Part shown: one piece after another, positions 20,506 through 28,200 of the stretch
Layout of the letters: every line of letters starts with the position of its first letter
How positions within the stretch are numbered: the first letter of the stretch is position 1
Source: Actinoplanes sp. TFC3
Lineage (GTDB): Bacteria; Actinomycetota; Actinomycetes; Mycobacteriales; Micromonosporaceae
Reading direction: 5' to 3'
Assembly: GCF_001553785.1 (NCBI RefSeq)
Contig: NZ_LOJP01000001.1
Location: 5,760,909 to 5,824,908 of the forward strand
DNA: 64,000 bases
Made by a program: the position numbers and the translations under genes
The notes under the pieces: model-generated
Databases searched by the model: none
Seen by the model: the letters and a program-made list of their open reading frames with translations, nothing else
What the model was told of the DNA's origin: nothing

Positions 20506-21216
20506 TCACCCGTTAGAGGCCGCGGCTGTGACCAGCGCTCCAAATATGCGTTTGTCCCATACCACCTCAGGGTGCCACTGCACGCCAAGCACGAAGGTCA
20601 TTTCCGGATCCTCGACGGCCTCGATCAACCCATCGTTCGTACGTCCGGTCACGGTGAGCGACCCCGCATCAGCAACCCCCTGATGGTGGTAGCAGTGCAC
20701 CGAGCGATCCTCGCCCATGAGCCCGGCAACCCGGCTGCCGGGAATGAAGGACACTTCCTGCTTCCCGTAGACGCCCGGTGCGGGCCGGTGTCCCTCGTGC
20801 CGCAGAACGTCGGGCAGATGCTGGTGAAGAGCACCCCCGGCGGCCACGGCGAGCAACTGCATCCCCCGGCACACTCCGAGCACCGGAAGATCCTGAGCAA
20901 GAGCCACCCGCGCCAACAGTATCTCGGCCGAATCCCGCTCCGGCCGGGTAACCGTGAGCGGCTCAGCCTGCGCGCCGTACATGTCGGGAGCCAGATCGGC
21001 GCCGCCGGAAAGCACCAACCCGTCCAGCACCCGAAGAATGTCGGCATCCATGTCATCGGGCGGAAGAAGCACAACCCGCCCGCCAGCAGCACTCACCGCA
21101 GCGACATAGTCATGCGGCACAAGCGCCGTTGGCAGATCGCGCCAAACCCCCCACGTAGCGGGCTCCACGTAGGTGGTGATGCCAATGACCGGGCGCATCT
21201 CCGCAACCTTAATCAT
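20506..21216 (-). CDS. puuD: Gamma-glutamyl amide hydrolase, PuuD-like (peptidase C26), copy 2
   Basis: Same family as the copy at 19320-20084: catalytic Cys in LPVLGVCRGMQ, CYHHQGVADAG, and His-Glu in VLGVQWHPE. ATG 21216 follows GGCGGAACG; ATG 21198 is also possible and gives the more usual MRPVIGITTY start. An open frame reaches 21255 but lacks a start signal. Two hydrolases suggest more than one gamma-glutamyl substrate or differing acyl-product specificity; this is inference. Confidence 0.9.
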   Translation of the reverse strand: MIKVAEMRPVIGITTYVEPATWGVWRDLPTALVPHDYVAAVSAAGGRVVLLPPDDMDADILRVLDGLVLSGGADLAPDMYGAQAEPLTVTRPERDSAEILLARVALAQDLPVLGVCRGMQLLAVAAGGALHQHLPDVLRHEGHRPAPGVYGKQEVSFIPGSRVAGLMGEDRSVHCYHHQGVADAGSLTVTGRTNDGLIEAVEDPEMTFVLGVQWHPEVVWDKRIFGALVTAAASNG

Positions 21217-21416
21217 CGTTCCGCCCAGATCAAGTGGCCGCGATCTGAGAACCACTCCAGCGCACTCCCGCGGGATCGAGCCCGTTCACCGGCGGGCGCG
21301 GGGAAGTCGCAGGTCCCCGTGGCACTGCTCCCCGGCCAGGCGCGCCGCCGCTGCACGTCTATATGCGCCACGCCTTCTGCGGGCACGGCTCGGCAACGCA
21401 TTCTGCGGGCACGAGC

Positions 21417-21451
21417 GCGCGGCGTCACCCTCTTGAGGGCTGACGCCGCGC
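21417..21451. terminator. Long perfect hairpin between tRNA-like element and PuuD copy 2
   Basis: GCGCGGCGTCA (21417-21427) pairs perfectly with TGACGCCGCGC (21441-21451), and the interior adds CCCTC/GAGGG, giving about 16 bp with one bulged C and a 2-nt loop. No U tract follows on either strand, so it is an actinobacterial-style terminator or an RNA processing structure. It lies 38 nt past the 3' end of the minus-strand tRNA-like element. Confidence 0.6.
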
Positions 21452-21489
21452 CCGGGCCCGTCCGACCCACCGGCACAGCGATCAAAGCG

Positions 21490-21549
21490 TGCACCGGCAG
21501 GGATTCGACCCCTGCGCCTCCTTCATAAGGAAGCGTGCAGTTCGGGTGC
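21490..21549 (-). ncRNA. 60-nt D-armless tRNA-like element (tRNA remnant?)
   Basis: Read on the minus strand: a 7-nt acceptor half GCACCCG (21549-21543), 9 nt of linker, then an anticodon-type arm CTTCC-TTATGAA-GGAGG (5-bp stem with one G-T wobble, 7-nt loop with T33 and A37). Next come 2 nt and a T-arm CAGGG-GTCGAAT-CCCTG (5-bp stem, 7-nt loop, the usual first T of the loop replaced by G). The acceptor half CCGGTGC and a discriminator-like A close it. Six of seven acceptor pairs form. No D-arm and no CCA are present. The ATG anticodon would read CAT, which bacteria normally decode with GTG. This is either a decayed tRNA, an integration-site relic, or a structured RNA; it is not a standard tRNA. 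Confidence 0.4.
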
Positions 21550-21809
21550 CCGCGGTCTGATCGTCCTAAACAAACCATGCGGAATTTCAGCAGGTCGGCA
21601 CAGTGCGCGATCATCCAACTCCGCTAAGAAGCCGGAACCATTCCCCCGCCCATGCCGGCCATTTCCCTACCTCCGCCCGCTGGTGCACCCCGCCAATCCA
21701 GCCACCCCGGCAGCCGGCTCAATCTCCGAGCCAACAACCGCCATCAGGCAGCGACTTCCAAGCCGCCCTCGACGCAGGACCACAGACCACTCTCCCGCAC
21801 CCCGGCGAA

Positions 21810-22574
21810 TCACAGCGGCGTCACATAGGCCCCCGTAATCCCGCCATCCACGACGAACTGCGAAGCAGTCATGAACGAAGCGTCGTCGCTGGCCAGGAAA
21901 GCCACCGCCGCCGCGATCTCCTCAGGCTCCGCGAACCGGCCCATCGGCACATGCACGAGGCGCCGGGCCGCGCGTTCCGGGTCCTTGGCGAACAGGTCCA
22001 TGAGCAGCGGCGTAGCGACCGGGCCTGGGCAGAGCGCGTTGATGCGGATGCCTTCGCGGGCGAATTGGACTCCGAGCTCGCGGGTCATGGCCAGTACGCC
22101 GCCCTTGCTGGCCGTGTACGCGATCTGCGACGTTGCCGCTCCGAGCAGGGCCACGAACGACGCCGTGTTGATAATCGAGCCCTTGCCCTGCCGTTGCATG
22201 TGAGGGATCGCGTACTTGCAGCAGAAGAACACGCTGGTGGTGTTGACCTTGAGCACTCGTTCCCACGCTTCGATGCCGGTTACCAGAATCGAATCGTCGC
22301 TGGGTGGGGAGATGCCGGCGTTGTTGAAGGCGATGTCCACTCGGCCGTGGCGCTCGGCGACGCCGTCGAAGAGGGCTCGTACCGCATCTTCGTCACTGAC
22401 GTCGCAGGCCACGAACTCGCCGCCCACTTCCTCGGCGGCGGACTTGCCCGCGTCCTGCGAGATGTCCACGCAGACGACCTTGGCGCCCTCGGCGGCGAAC
22501 CTGCGCGCGGTGGCCAGCCCGATGCCACTGCCCGCGCCGGTGATGACCGCGACCCGATCTTGCAAACGCTCCAC
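21810..22574 (-). CDS. SDR family oxidoreductase in gamma-glutamylation operon
   Basis: 254 aa, classical short-chain dehydrogenase: NAD(P) motif TGAGSGIG, NNAG, catalytic Ser (NTASFVALLG) and YTASK. D(V/I)SQ after the second strand favours NAD(H). GTG 22574 lies 12 nt after the aldehyde dehydrogenase stop with GAGAGGG upstream; the longer frame is unrelated. In the E. coli Puu pathway this step uses the FAD oxidase PuuB. An alcohol-oxidising SDR in its place suggests that the gamma-glutamylated substrate carries a hydroxyl, as in gamma-glutamylethanolamide. That role is inferred. Confidence 0.88.
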   Translation of the reverse strand: MERLQDRVAVITGAGSGIGLATARRFAAEGAKVVCVDISQDAGKSAAEEVGGEFVACDVSDEDAVRALFDGVAERHGRVDIAFNNAGISPPSDDSILVTGIEAWERVLKVNTTSVFFCCKYAIPHMQRQGKGSIINTASFVALLGAATSQIAYTASKGGVLAMTRELGVQFAREGIRINALCPGPVATPLLMDLFAKDPERAARRLVHVPMGRFAEPEEIAAAVAFLASDDASFMTASQFVVDGGITGAYVTPL

Positions 22575-22585
22575 AGCCGACCCTC

Positions 22586-23947
22586 TCAGCTTTCCGTTGA
22601 GATGAACACGTTCTTGACGTCGGTGAAGCCCAGCACCGCGTCGGGACCCAACTCCCGGCCGAACCCGGACTGCTTCATGCCACCGAACGGCGTCCAATAG
22701 CGCACCGACGAGTGCGAGTTGACGCTGAGGTTGCCGGTGTCGACGCCCCGGGAGACCCGCAGCGCCCGGCCCAGATCCCGGGTCCAGATCGAGCCGGAGA
22801 GCCCGTACTCGGTGTCGTTGGCAAGCTGGACAGCCTCGTCCTCTTCATGGAACGGCAGCACCGAGATGACCGGCCCGAACACCTCCTCGCGCCAGTGCCG
22901 ATCCCGTGCCGAGTGGGCCAGCAGCACCGTGGGCGGGAACCACCAGCCGTCGCTGCCGGGAGCGGCGCCGGTGAACGCGACCTCGCCCTCGGCGGTGTAG
23001 GAGGCCACCTTCTCCCGGTGCGCGGCGGAGATCAGCGGTCCCATCTCGGCCGTGTCGAGCTGCGGGTCCTCCACCCGGAAAGCCTTTACGGCCGGCTCGA
23101 GCAGGGCGAGGAAGCGGTCGTACACCGTGTCCTGGACCAGCAGTCGTGACCGTGCGCAACAGTCCTGGCCCGCGTTGTCGAACACGCCGCCCGGAGCGCT
23201 TGCCGCGGCCCGTTCCAGGTCAGCGTCGGCGAAGACGATGTTCGCGTTCTTGCCGCCGAGTTCGAGGGTCACCCTCTTCACTTGATCGGCACAGCCAGCC
23301 ATGATCGACTTGCCGACCCTGGTGGATCCGGTGAAGCAGACCTTCCGGACGCCCGGATGCGTGACGAACCGCTGCCCCACCACGTCACCGCGACCGGGCA
23401 GCACCGTGAACACGCCCTCGGGCAGGCCCGCTTCCAACGCCAGCTCACCGAGACGCAAGGCGGTCAGCGGGGTCAGCTCGGCGGGTTTGAGCACCACGGT
23501 GTTGCCGGCCGCGAGCGCGGGCGCGAACCCCCATCCGGCGATTGGCATGGGGAAATTCCACGGGACGATGATGCCGACCACGCCGAGCGGTTCGTGGAAC
23601 GTCAGGTCGATGCCGCCGGCCACCGGGATCTGACGCCCGGCCAACCGTTCGGGCGCCGCCGCGTAGTAATCGAGCACGTCGCGGACGTTGCCGGCTTCCC
23701 ACCGCGCGTTGCTGATCGTATGCCCCGCATTGCGGACCTCCAGCCGAGCAAGCTCCTCGACGTGCTCGTCAACAACCGCCGCGAAGCGCCTCAGCAGCCG
23801 AGCCCGATCCCCCGGTGCGATCTTGCGCCAGCTCTCGAAGGCCCGTTGCGCCCGCTCGATCGCGGCGTCGGTCTCGACAACCCCGTTCAGCGGTACGTCC
23901 CGGAGCACGCCCCCGGTCGCCGGGTTGATCAGGTCAATGCTGTCCAC
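22586..23947 (-). CDS. NAD(P)-dependent aldehyde dehydrogenase (PuuC-like role)
   Basis: 453 aa ALDH superfamily protein with the cofactor-site IVPWNFP, FTGSTRVGK, general base E229 (LELGGKN) and catalytic C263 (GQDCCARSR). GTG 23947 has GGGGAGG upstream. It lies between the GS-like ligase and the SDR with short gaps. In this setting it would oxidise a gamma-glutamyl-aminoaldehyde to the acid that the PuuD-like hydrolases then cleave. Family members are broad, so the exact substrate is uncertain. Confidence 0.92.
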   Translation of the reverse strand: MDSIDLINPATGGVLRDVPLNGVVETDAAIERAQRAFESWRKIAPGDRARLLRRFAAVVDEHVEELARLEVRNAGHTISNARWEAGNVRDVLDYYAAAPERLAGRQIPVAGGIDLTFHEPLGVVGIIVPWNFPMPIAGWGFAPALAAGNTVVLKPAELTPLTALRLGELALEAGLPEGVFTVLPGRGDVVGQRFVTHPGVRKVCFTGSTRVGKSIMAGCADQVKRVTLELGGKNANIVFADADLERAAASAPGGVFDNAGQDCCARSRLLVQDTVYDRFLALLEPAVKAFRVEDPQLDTAEMGPLISAAHREKVASYTAEGEVAFTGAAPGSDGWWFPPTVLLAHSARDRHWREEVFGPVISVLPFHEEDEAVQLANDTEYGLSGSIWTRDLGRALRVSRGVDTGNLSVNSHSSVRYWTPFGGMKQSGFGRELGPDAVLGFTDVKNVFISTES

Positions 23948-23996
23948 GCCCCACCTCCCCGATGATCATCACACGCCGTTCCTGCCGCACCTTCGT

Positions 23997-25343
23997 TCAC
24001 AAACGCTCGAATCCGCGCCGCAGCTCCCAGTCGGTGACCGCCGCATCGAACGCCGACAGCTCAACTTTCGCCATGTTCGCGTAGTGCGCCACCACGTCGC
24101 CACCGAAGGCCGCGGCGGCAACGGGCCCGGCCTGCCACAACTCCAGGGCCTCGCGCAACGTTGCCGGGACCCGCGGTGCCGTGCTGTCGCCGTACGCGTT
24201 GCCTGCGAATTCGTCCTCAAGCACCAGCTCGTTCTCGATCCCGTGCAGCGCCCCCGCGATCAAGGCCGCGATGGCCAGATAGGGATTGACGTCGCCGCCC
24301 GGCACCCTGTTCTCCACTCGCATGCCCTGGCCATGGCCGGCGATGCGCAGCGCACATGTGCGGTTGTCGACCCCCCATCGCAGCGCGGTTGGCGCGAAGG
24401 AACCGTGCTGATAACGCTTGTAAGAGTTGATGTTCGGCGCGAAGAGCAGGCTGAACTCGCGCATGGTGGCGAGCAATCCGGCCAGCACCTGCTGCCCGAG
24501 GACCGACAAATGAGCCGGGCCATCTCCCAGCATCGCCGAGCGGCCGTCCTCGCCCCGCAACGAGAAATGGATGTGACAGGAATTGCCTTCCCGTTCGTTC
24601 GGCTTGGCCATGAAGGTCAGCGCCATGCCCTCCTGCGCGGCGATCTCCTTGGCGCCATTCTTGTAGATCACGTGGTTGTCGGCGGCAGCCAGCGCTTCGG
24701 CATAGCGGAAGGCAATCTCGTGCTGACCGTAATTGCACTCGCCCTTGGCGCTCTCCGGGGTGAGCCCGGCACCGGCCATCTCATTCCGGATGCGCCGCAA
24801 CAGCGGCTCGACCCGAGCGGTGCCGAGCAGCGAGTAGTCCACGTTGTACTGATTGGCAGGTGTCAGATCCCGGTAGTTCTTGTCCCACGCCTGTTCGTAA
24901 CTGTCCTTGTAGAGCACGAATTCAAGTTCGGTCCCGGCGTACGCAGTAAGCCCGCGTCCGGCCAGCCGGTCCAGTTGGCGCCGCAGAATCTGGCGGGGAG
25001 ACGCGTATACGGGCTGACCATCGGTGGTCTCCAGATCGGCGAGAACCATGGCCGTGCCCGGCTGCCACGGCACCGGCCGCAGCGTCGTGAAGTCGGGTTT
25101 CATCACGAAGTCGCCGTAGCCGCTGTTCCAGGACGACATCGCGTAACCGTCGACGGTGTTCATGTCCACGTCGACGGCAAGCAGGTAGTTGCAGCCCTCG
25201 CTGGCGCCGGACACCACCTCGTCCATGAAGTAGCGGCCGTGCAGGCGCTTGCCCTGCAGGCGCCCCTGCATGTCGGCGAGCGCGAGCAGGACGGTGTCGA
25301 TGCTGCCATTGGTGACCGCGACGTCGAGGTCCTCGAGATCCAT
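23997..25343 (-). CDS. Glutamine synthetase family gamma-glutamyl-amine ligase (GlnA3/GlnA4/PuuA type)
   Basis: 448 aa with GS-fold motifs: ELEF (metal Glu pair), KGECNYGQHEI, HIHFSL (ATP/metal His), NSYKRY and RVENRVPGGDVNPY. It lacks the adenylylation-site Tyr motif of true GlnA and is the length of the amine ligases. Relatives join glutamate to polyamines (PuuA, GlnA3) or ethanolamine (GlnA4). The genes around it (permease, ALDH, SDR, PuuD) support a catabolic rather than nitrogen-assimilatory role. ATG 25343 follows TAGGACT. Confidence 0.92.
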   Translation of the reverse strand: MDLEDLDVAVTNGSIDTVLLALADMQGRLQGKRLHGRYFMDEVVSGASEGCNYLLAVDVDMNTVDGYAMSSWNSGYGDFVMKPDFTTLRPVPWQPGTAMVLADLETTDGQPVYASPRQILRRQLDRLAGRGLTAYAGTELEFVLYKDSYEQAWDKNYRDLTPANQYNVDYSLLGTARVEPLLRRIRNEMAGAGLTPESAKGECNYGQHEIAFRYAEALAAADNHVIYKNGAKEIAAQEGMALTFMAKPNEREGNSCHIHFSLRGEDGRSAMLGDGPAHLSVLGQQVLAGLLATMREFSLLFAPNINSYKRYQHGSFAPTALRWGVDNRTCALRIAGHGQGMRVENRVPGGDVNPYLAIAALIAGALHGIENELVLEDEFAGNAYGDSTAPRVPATLREALELWQAGPVAAAAFGGDVVAHYANMAKVELSAFDAAVTDWELRRGFERL

Positions 25344-25377
25344 GGGTGCAGTCCTATCTCACGGGTCCGACAGATTG

Positions 25378-25406
25378 CCGGGGCCGGGCGGGTCGCCCGG
25401 CCCCGG
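25378..25406 (-). terminator. Perfect hairpin between permease and GS-like gene
   Basis: A 13-bp perfect stem (CCGGGGCCGGGCG / CGCCCGGCCCCGG) with a 3-nt loop starts 10 nt after the permease stop on the minus strand. No U tract follows. It may act as a partial terminator or 3'-end stabiliser, setting different levels of permease and enzymes within the operon. Confidence 0.65.
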
Positions 25407-25416
25407 AGACTCAAGA

Positions 25417-26946
25417 TCACTCCGGCGGGGCCGGCATCGTCTGCTCGCCGTGGGCGGCTTTTTCGATCAGGTTCTGCTTGGGGCCGGTGAACCACTTCCT
25501 GGCACTGACAACCCACCAGATCGCGGCGGCTCCGACGACCACTGCGACCGCCACGATGGTGTAGTTGAACGTGCTCGCGGTGATCGGACTCGCGGTCGGC
25601 AGGACGAACAAGATGCAGATCAGGACGACCCACACGATCGCGAGCCAGCCGATCGGCGCGCTCCACCGGCCGAGGTGCCACGGACCCGGCCGGAAGTCGG
25701 GGTTGAGGCGGCGCAGGAGCACCGGTCCGACGTACGCGATGTAGAGCCCGATGACCGCAATTGACGTCGCCGCGAGATAGGCCGTGGTGTTCCACAACGA
25801 AGGCAGAACCAAGATGGTGCTGATCGTCACACACAGCCAGATGGAGTTCGTGGGCGTACCGGTGCGGGGGTTGACCTGTTTCCAGAGCCTCGATCCGGGC
25901 AGCGCGCCGTCCCGGGCGAACGCGTAAGCCATCCGGGAATTTGCGGTAACTGAGGCCATTCCGCAGAACCATTGAGCAACCATGCAGATCAACAGGAGGA
26001 ACGTGCCGAGGTCATGTCCGACGGCGTCGATGAAGATCTGCGCCGGCGGAAGGCCGAGGTCGGTGGTTCGCTCGGCCTCATAGTCCTGAATCGACCAGGT
26101 AATGGCCACGAGCAGAACGAAGCCGGCAATGACCGACACCACAACGGACATCACGATTCCGCGCGGTGCCGCACGGGCCGCGTCATGGGTTTCTTCCGCA
26201 ACGTGGGCCGAGGCGTCATATCCGGTATACGTGTACTGAGCCATCAGCAGACCAACAAGAACCGCATAGGCCCCAGCGCCCGAGAAAGTGAATCCGGTCG
26301 CATTCTGCACTTCGAAGAACACTTCAGACAAAGGCTTGTGATCATCCGGTACGACCGCAAGTACGCCGACAATGACGGCAACCCCGACAAGATGCCACCA
26401 CGCGCTCACATCGGACAGCAATCGCACCAGGTTGACGCCGAAGGTGTTCAGCAACCCGTGCGCGATGATGATCACCAGAAAAATCAGGAACGTACGCCCG
26501 GTTGTGACTTCCATGTCGAACGCCAACCCGAGAAAGGCGGACGTGGTGATCGCAGCACCGAAGTCAATGGCCGCGGTGACGGCAACCTCACCGAGGAAGT
26601 TGAACCAGCCGACGAACCACGCCCAGGCGGCCTTGTTGCGTTTGGCGAGCGCGGCGGCCCACCAATAGAGGGCTCCCGCGGTGGGGTAGGCGGAGCAGAC
26701 CTCCGCCATGGCCAGGGCCACGAAGGTGACCATGATGCCGACGAAGAGCCAGCCGATGGTGATGGCCAGCGGACCACCGGCGGTCATGGCGATGCCGTAC
26801 GACGTGATCGCGCCGGCCAGGATGGAAATGATGGAGAACGAGACCGCGAAGTTCGAGAACCCGGACAGCCGGCGATGCAGTTCCTGCTGGTAGCCAAGCT
26901 GAGCAAGTCGTTCTTCGTCGGTGCTGGGGACAGGGTCAGCACTCAT
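25417..26946 (-). CDS. APC-superfamily amine/amino acid permease
   Basis: 509 aa, about 12 membrane segments. The N-terminus ELHRRLSGFSNFAVSFSIISILAGAITSYGIAMTAGGP is the APC signature, close to the amine/choline-type and GABA permease branch. It is the first gene of the minus-strand cluster permease - GS-like ligase - ALDH - SDR, so it probably imports the amine that is then gamma-glutamylated. ATG 26946 has AGGGAG 5 nt upstream. Two candidate regulatory sites lie just before it. Confidence 0.9.
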   Translation of the reverse strand: MSADPVPSTDEERLAQLGYQQELHRRLSGFSNFAVSFSIISILAGAITSYGIAMTAGGPLAITIGWLFVGIMVTFVALAMAEVCSAYPTAGALYWWAAALAKRNKAAWAWFVGWFNFLGEVAVTAAIDFGAAITTSAFLGLAFDMEVTTGRTFLIFLVIIIAHGLLNTFGVNLVRLLSDVSAWWHLVGVAVIVGVLAVVPDDHKPLSEVFFEVQNATGFTFSGAGAYAVLVGLLMAQYTYTGYDASAHVAEETHDAARAAPRGIVMSVVVSVIAGFVLLVAITWSIQDYEAERTTDLGLPPAQIFIDAVGHDLGTFLLLICMVAQWFCGMASVTANSRMAYAFARDGALPGSRLWKQVNPRTGTPTNSIWLCVTISTILVLPSLWNTTAYLAATSIAVIGLYIAYVGPVLLRRLNPDFRPGPWHLGRWSAPIGWLAIVWVVLICILFVLPTASPITASTFNYTIVAVAVVVGAAAIWWVVSARKWFTGPKQNLIEKAAHGEQTMPAPPE

Positions 26947-26973
26947 GAAGGCTCCCTAGACCGAGGGGCGGCT

Positions 26974-26987
26974 GTGACCACGGTCAC
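26974..26987. promoter_or_regulatory. Palindromic operator candidate upstream of permease
   Basis: GTGACC-AC-GGTCAC, 6-bp arms with a 2-bp centre, 28-41 bp before the permease ATG. Position and symmetry suit a dimeric repressor acting over the promoter. No regulator gene is directly adjacent; the nearest is the MerR gene 1.2 kb away. Confidence 0.45.
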
Positions 26988-27015
26988 TGCCGTCCGGTGA
27001 TGATCTCGCCGCGGT

Positions 27016-27042
27016 GTTACGCCCGTCAATGAGCCGTGTTAA
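27016..27042. promoter_or_regulatory. GlnR-like box upstream of gamma-glutamylation operon
   Basis: GTTAC-n6-CAATG-n6-GTTAA. The actinobacterial GlnR consensus is GTnAC-n6-GAAAC repeated with a 22-bp period. Here two GTTA(C/A) half-sites are exactly 22 bp apart with a weak middle site at the right place; the fourth site does not match. The distance to the permease ATG is about 70-95 bp. Nitrogen control of such an operon would make sense. The match is partial. Confidence 0.4.
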
Positions 27043-27679
27043 TTGCGTTGCTGCGCCTCAGGTACAACCCGCACACTCGTACACATGTCAGGGCATTGGA
27101 AAGCGTGGCGCGGCACTCACAGCCGGCACCCACGCTCAGCCCTGCCGGTGTTCTGACGCTGGCAACCAGCGCGCGAGCCCTCGGCAGGCTTCGCGAACAC
27201 CCCGGGAGTCCATCACTCCCAACCCGCGGCGGCGCGGGGCGCGGTCACCTCTCTCCGACGCAGCTACCGCTGTGCCATGCGCCCGCCCCGCGCCCCGCTC
27301 TCAAGCTCGGCAGTCGCCCCCGCTCCTGGCCGGCTCAGCTCAGCTTTTCGGCCTGCTCGAGCCGCGCTTGGCCAGCCGCCGTCCCCAGGATCTCCCTGTG
27401 CTCACCGACCGGCTCGGCTCGGGCCGTATGGCTCGGTGGGTTCGACTCACAGTCCTAGTTGCCCAGCCCCCCACCTGGCTTGCATCGCAGCAACAGCCGA
27501 TTCAGCCCATCCGGACCCGCGACGCGCTCAGGCAGCGGGCTCAACCTCGCCTCATCGCTGCTCAGCGCCGATCCCGCTTACCGCTCTTGCCGGATAAGTC
27601 CAAAAAATCTACAGCGGCGAGTCTAGAAATTGACTAGTGACGGGCCTAACATGATCTGAGTCGGCCACGCACAGCCGAC

Positions 27680-27769
27680 ATGCAACTGGCACAGACGCTG
27701 AGTTGGCTAAGGAGGACGAGATACCGCAGCAACGCGTTCTCACACCGTCCCCGACCCGACAAGAGGTGA
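27680..27769 (+). CDS. Possible Arg-rich small peptide, 29 aa
   Basis: ATG 27680 to TGA 27769. The peptide begins MQLAQTLSWLRRTRYRS and is rich in Arg and Ser. No good ribosome-binding site precedes the ATG. It lies between an AT-rich promoter-like patch and a perfect terminator hairpin, which is the only reason to list it. It could equally be part of a non-coding transcript. Confidence 0.2.
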   Translation: MQLAQTLSWLRRTRYRSNAFSHRPRPDKR

Positions 27770-27859
27770 TCGCAGCCGATGCCCATCACCCAGGCCATCC
27801 GCTAGCGGCACGCAAGCGGATCGACCGAGCCGACGACGGTCGGCAAGAGAATTGAACAG

Positions 27860-27890
27860 CCAAGGCCCCGGTAACCCGCCGGGGCCTTGG
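27860..27890 (+). terminator. Perfect terminator hairpin
   Basis: CCAAGGCCCCGG (27860-27871), a 7-nt loop, then CCGGGGCCTTGG (27879-27890), a perfect 12-bp stem. No gene with a clear product ends here, so the terminator implies an unannotated short transcript from the left, or from the right on the other strand. Confidence 0.65.
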
Positions 27891-28069
27891 ACTGCATCTA
27901 TGGCCCCAACCAGTCCGCCCCAAGCCAAGCCCCCGCGCGCAAAGCGTCCAGGCATCCCAGAGAACCCGCGCTTCCCTGGGCAGTGGCGACCCCAGCCTCA
28001 GACGCTCGTAACGAGCCCCCTCGCGCCCCGGCCAAAAGCCGGCTGCGACGCACCAGCACCACCCGTCAT

Positions 28070-28127
28070 CGCAGAGCAGCCCTGCCACCGCAGAGCAGCC
28101 CTGCCACCGCAGAGCAGCCTCCGCCAC
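28070..28127. repeat. 19-bp tandem repeat, three copies
   Basis: Two identical units CGCAGAGCAGCCCTGCCAC (28070-28088, 28089-28107) and a third, 20-bp, slightly changed copy (28108-28127), ending 73 bp before the MerR start codon. Its position in the probable promoter or leader of that gene makes copy-number effects on expression possible. Confidence 0.85.
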
Positions 28128-28200
28128 CGCGGAGCCCTCATGCAGAGGTCGTCACGCGAACCGAACGGACCCCGACCGGCCACCCCGGAAGAAGGGCACC

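Larger units (their letters stand above)
27043..28069. other. Non-coding stretch upstream of MerR gene
   Basis: Open frames here are Arg/Pro/Ser-rich with no recognisable fold or start signals. An AT-rich patch (27600-27660) includes TTGACT at 27630-27635 and TAACAT at 27647-27652, which do not have standard promoter spacing. A 29-codon ORF (27680-27769, beginning MQLAQTLSWLRRTRYRS) and an 8-codon ORF (27779-27805) follow, then a strong terminator hairpin at 27860. The patch, short ORFs and terminator could form a short transcript, such as a small RNA or peptide gene, but nothing proves it. Confidence 0.4.

Noticed and set aside
20105..20509. 134-codon Pro/Gly/Arg-rich minus-strand frame filling the gap between the two PuuD genes, with a GTGA overlap
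   Set aside because: Third-position GC is well below neighbouring genes, no fold or repeat is recognisable, and the downstream PuuD gene has its own strong ribosome-binding site.
21490..21600. Normal tRNA (His or Met) or class II tRNA at the tRNA-like element
   Set aside because: No D-arm and no matching 5' acceptor at a standard distance was found on either strand, and treating the hairpin as a long variable arm leaves no anticodon arm.
27014..27637. 207-codon plus-strand frame upstream of the MerR gene
   Set aside because: Composition is Arg/Pro/Ser-rich with no conserved segment and no start signal; it runs over the GlnR-like box and promoter region of the permease.
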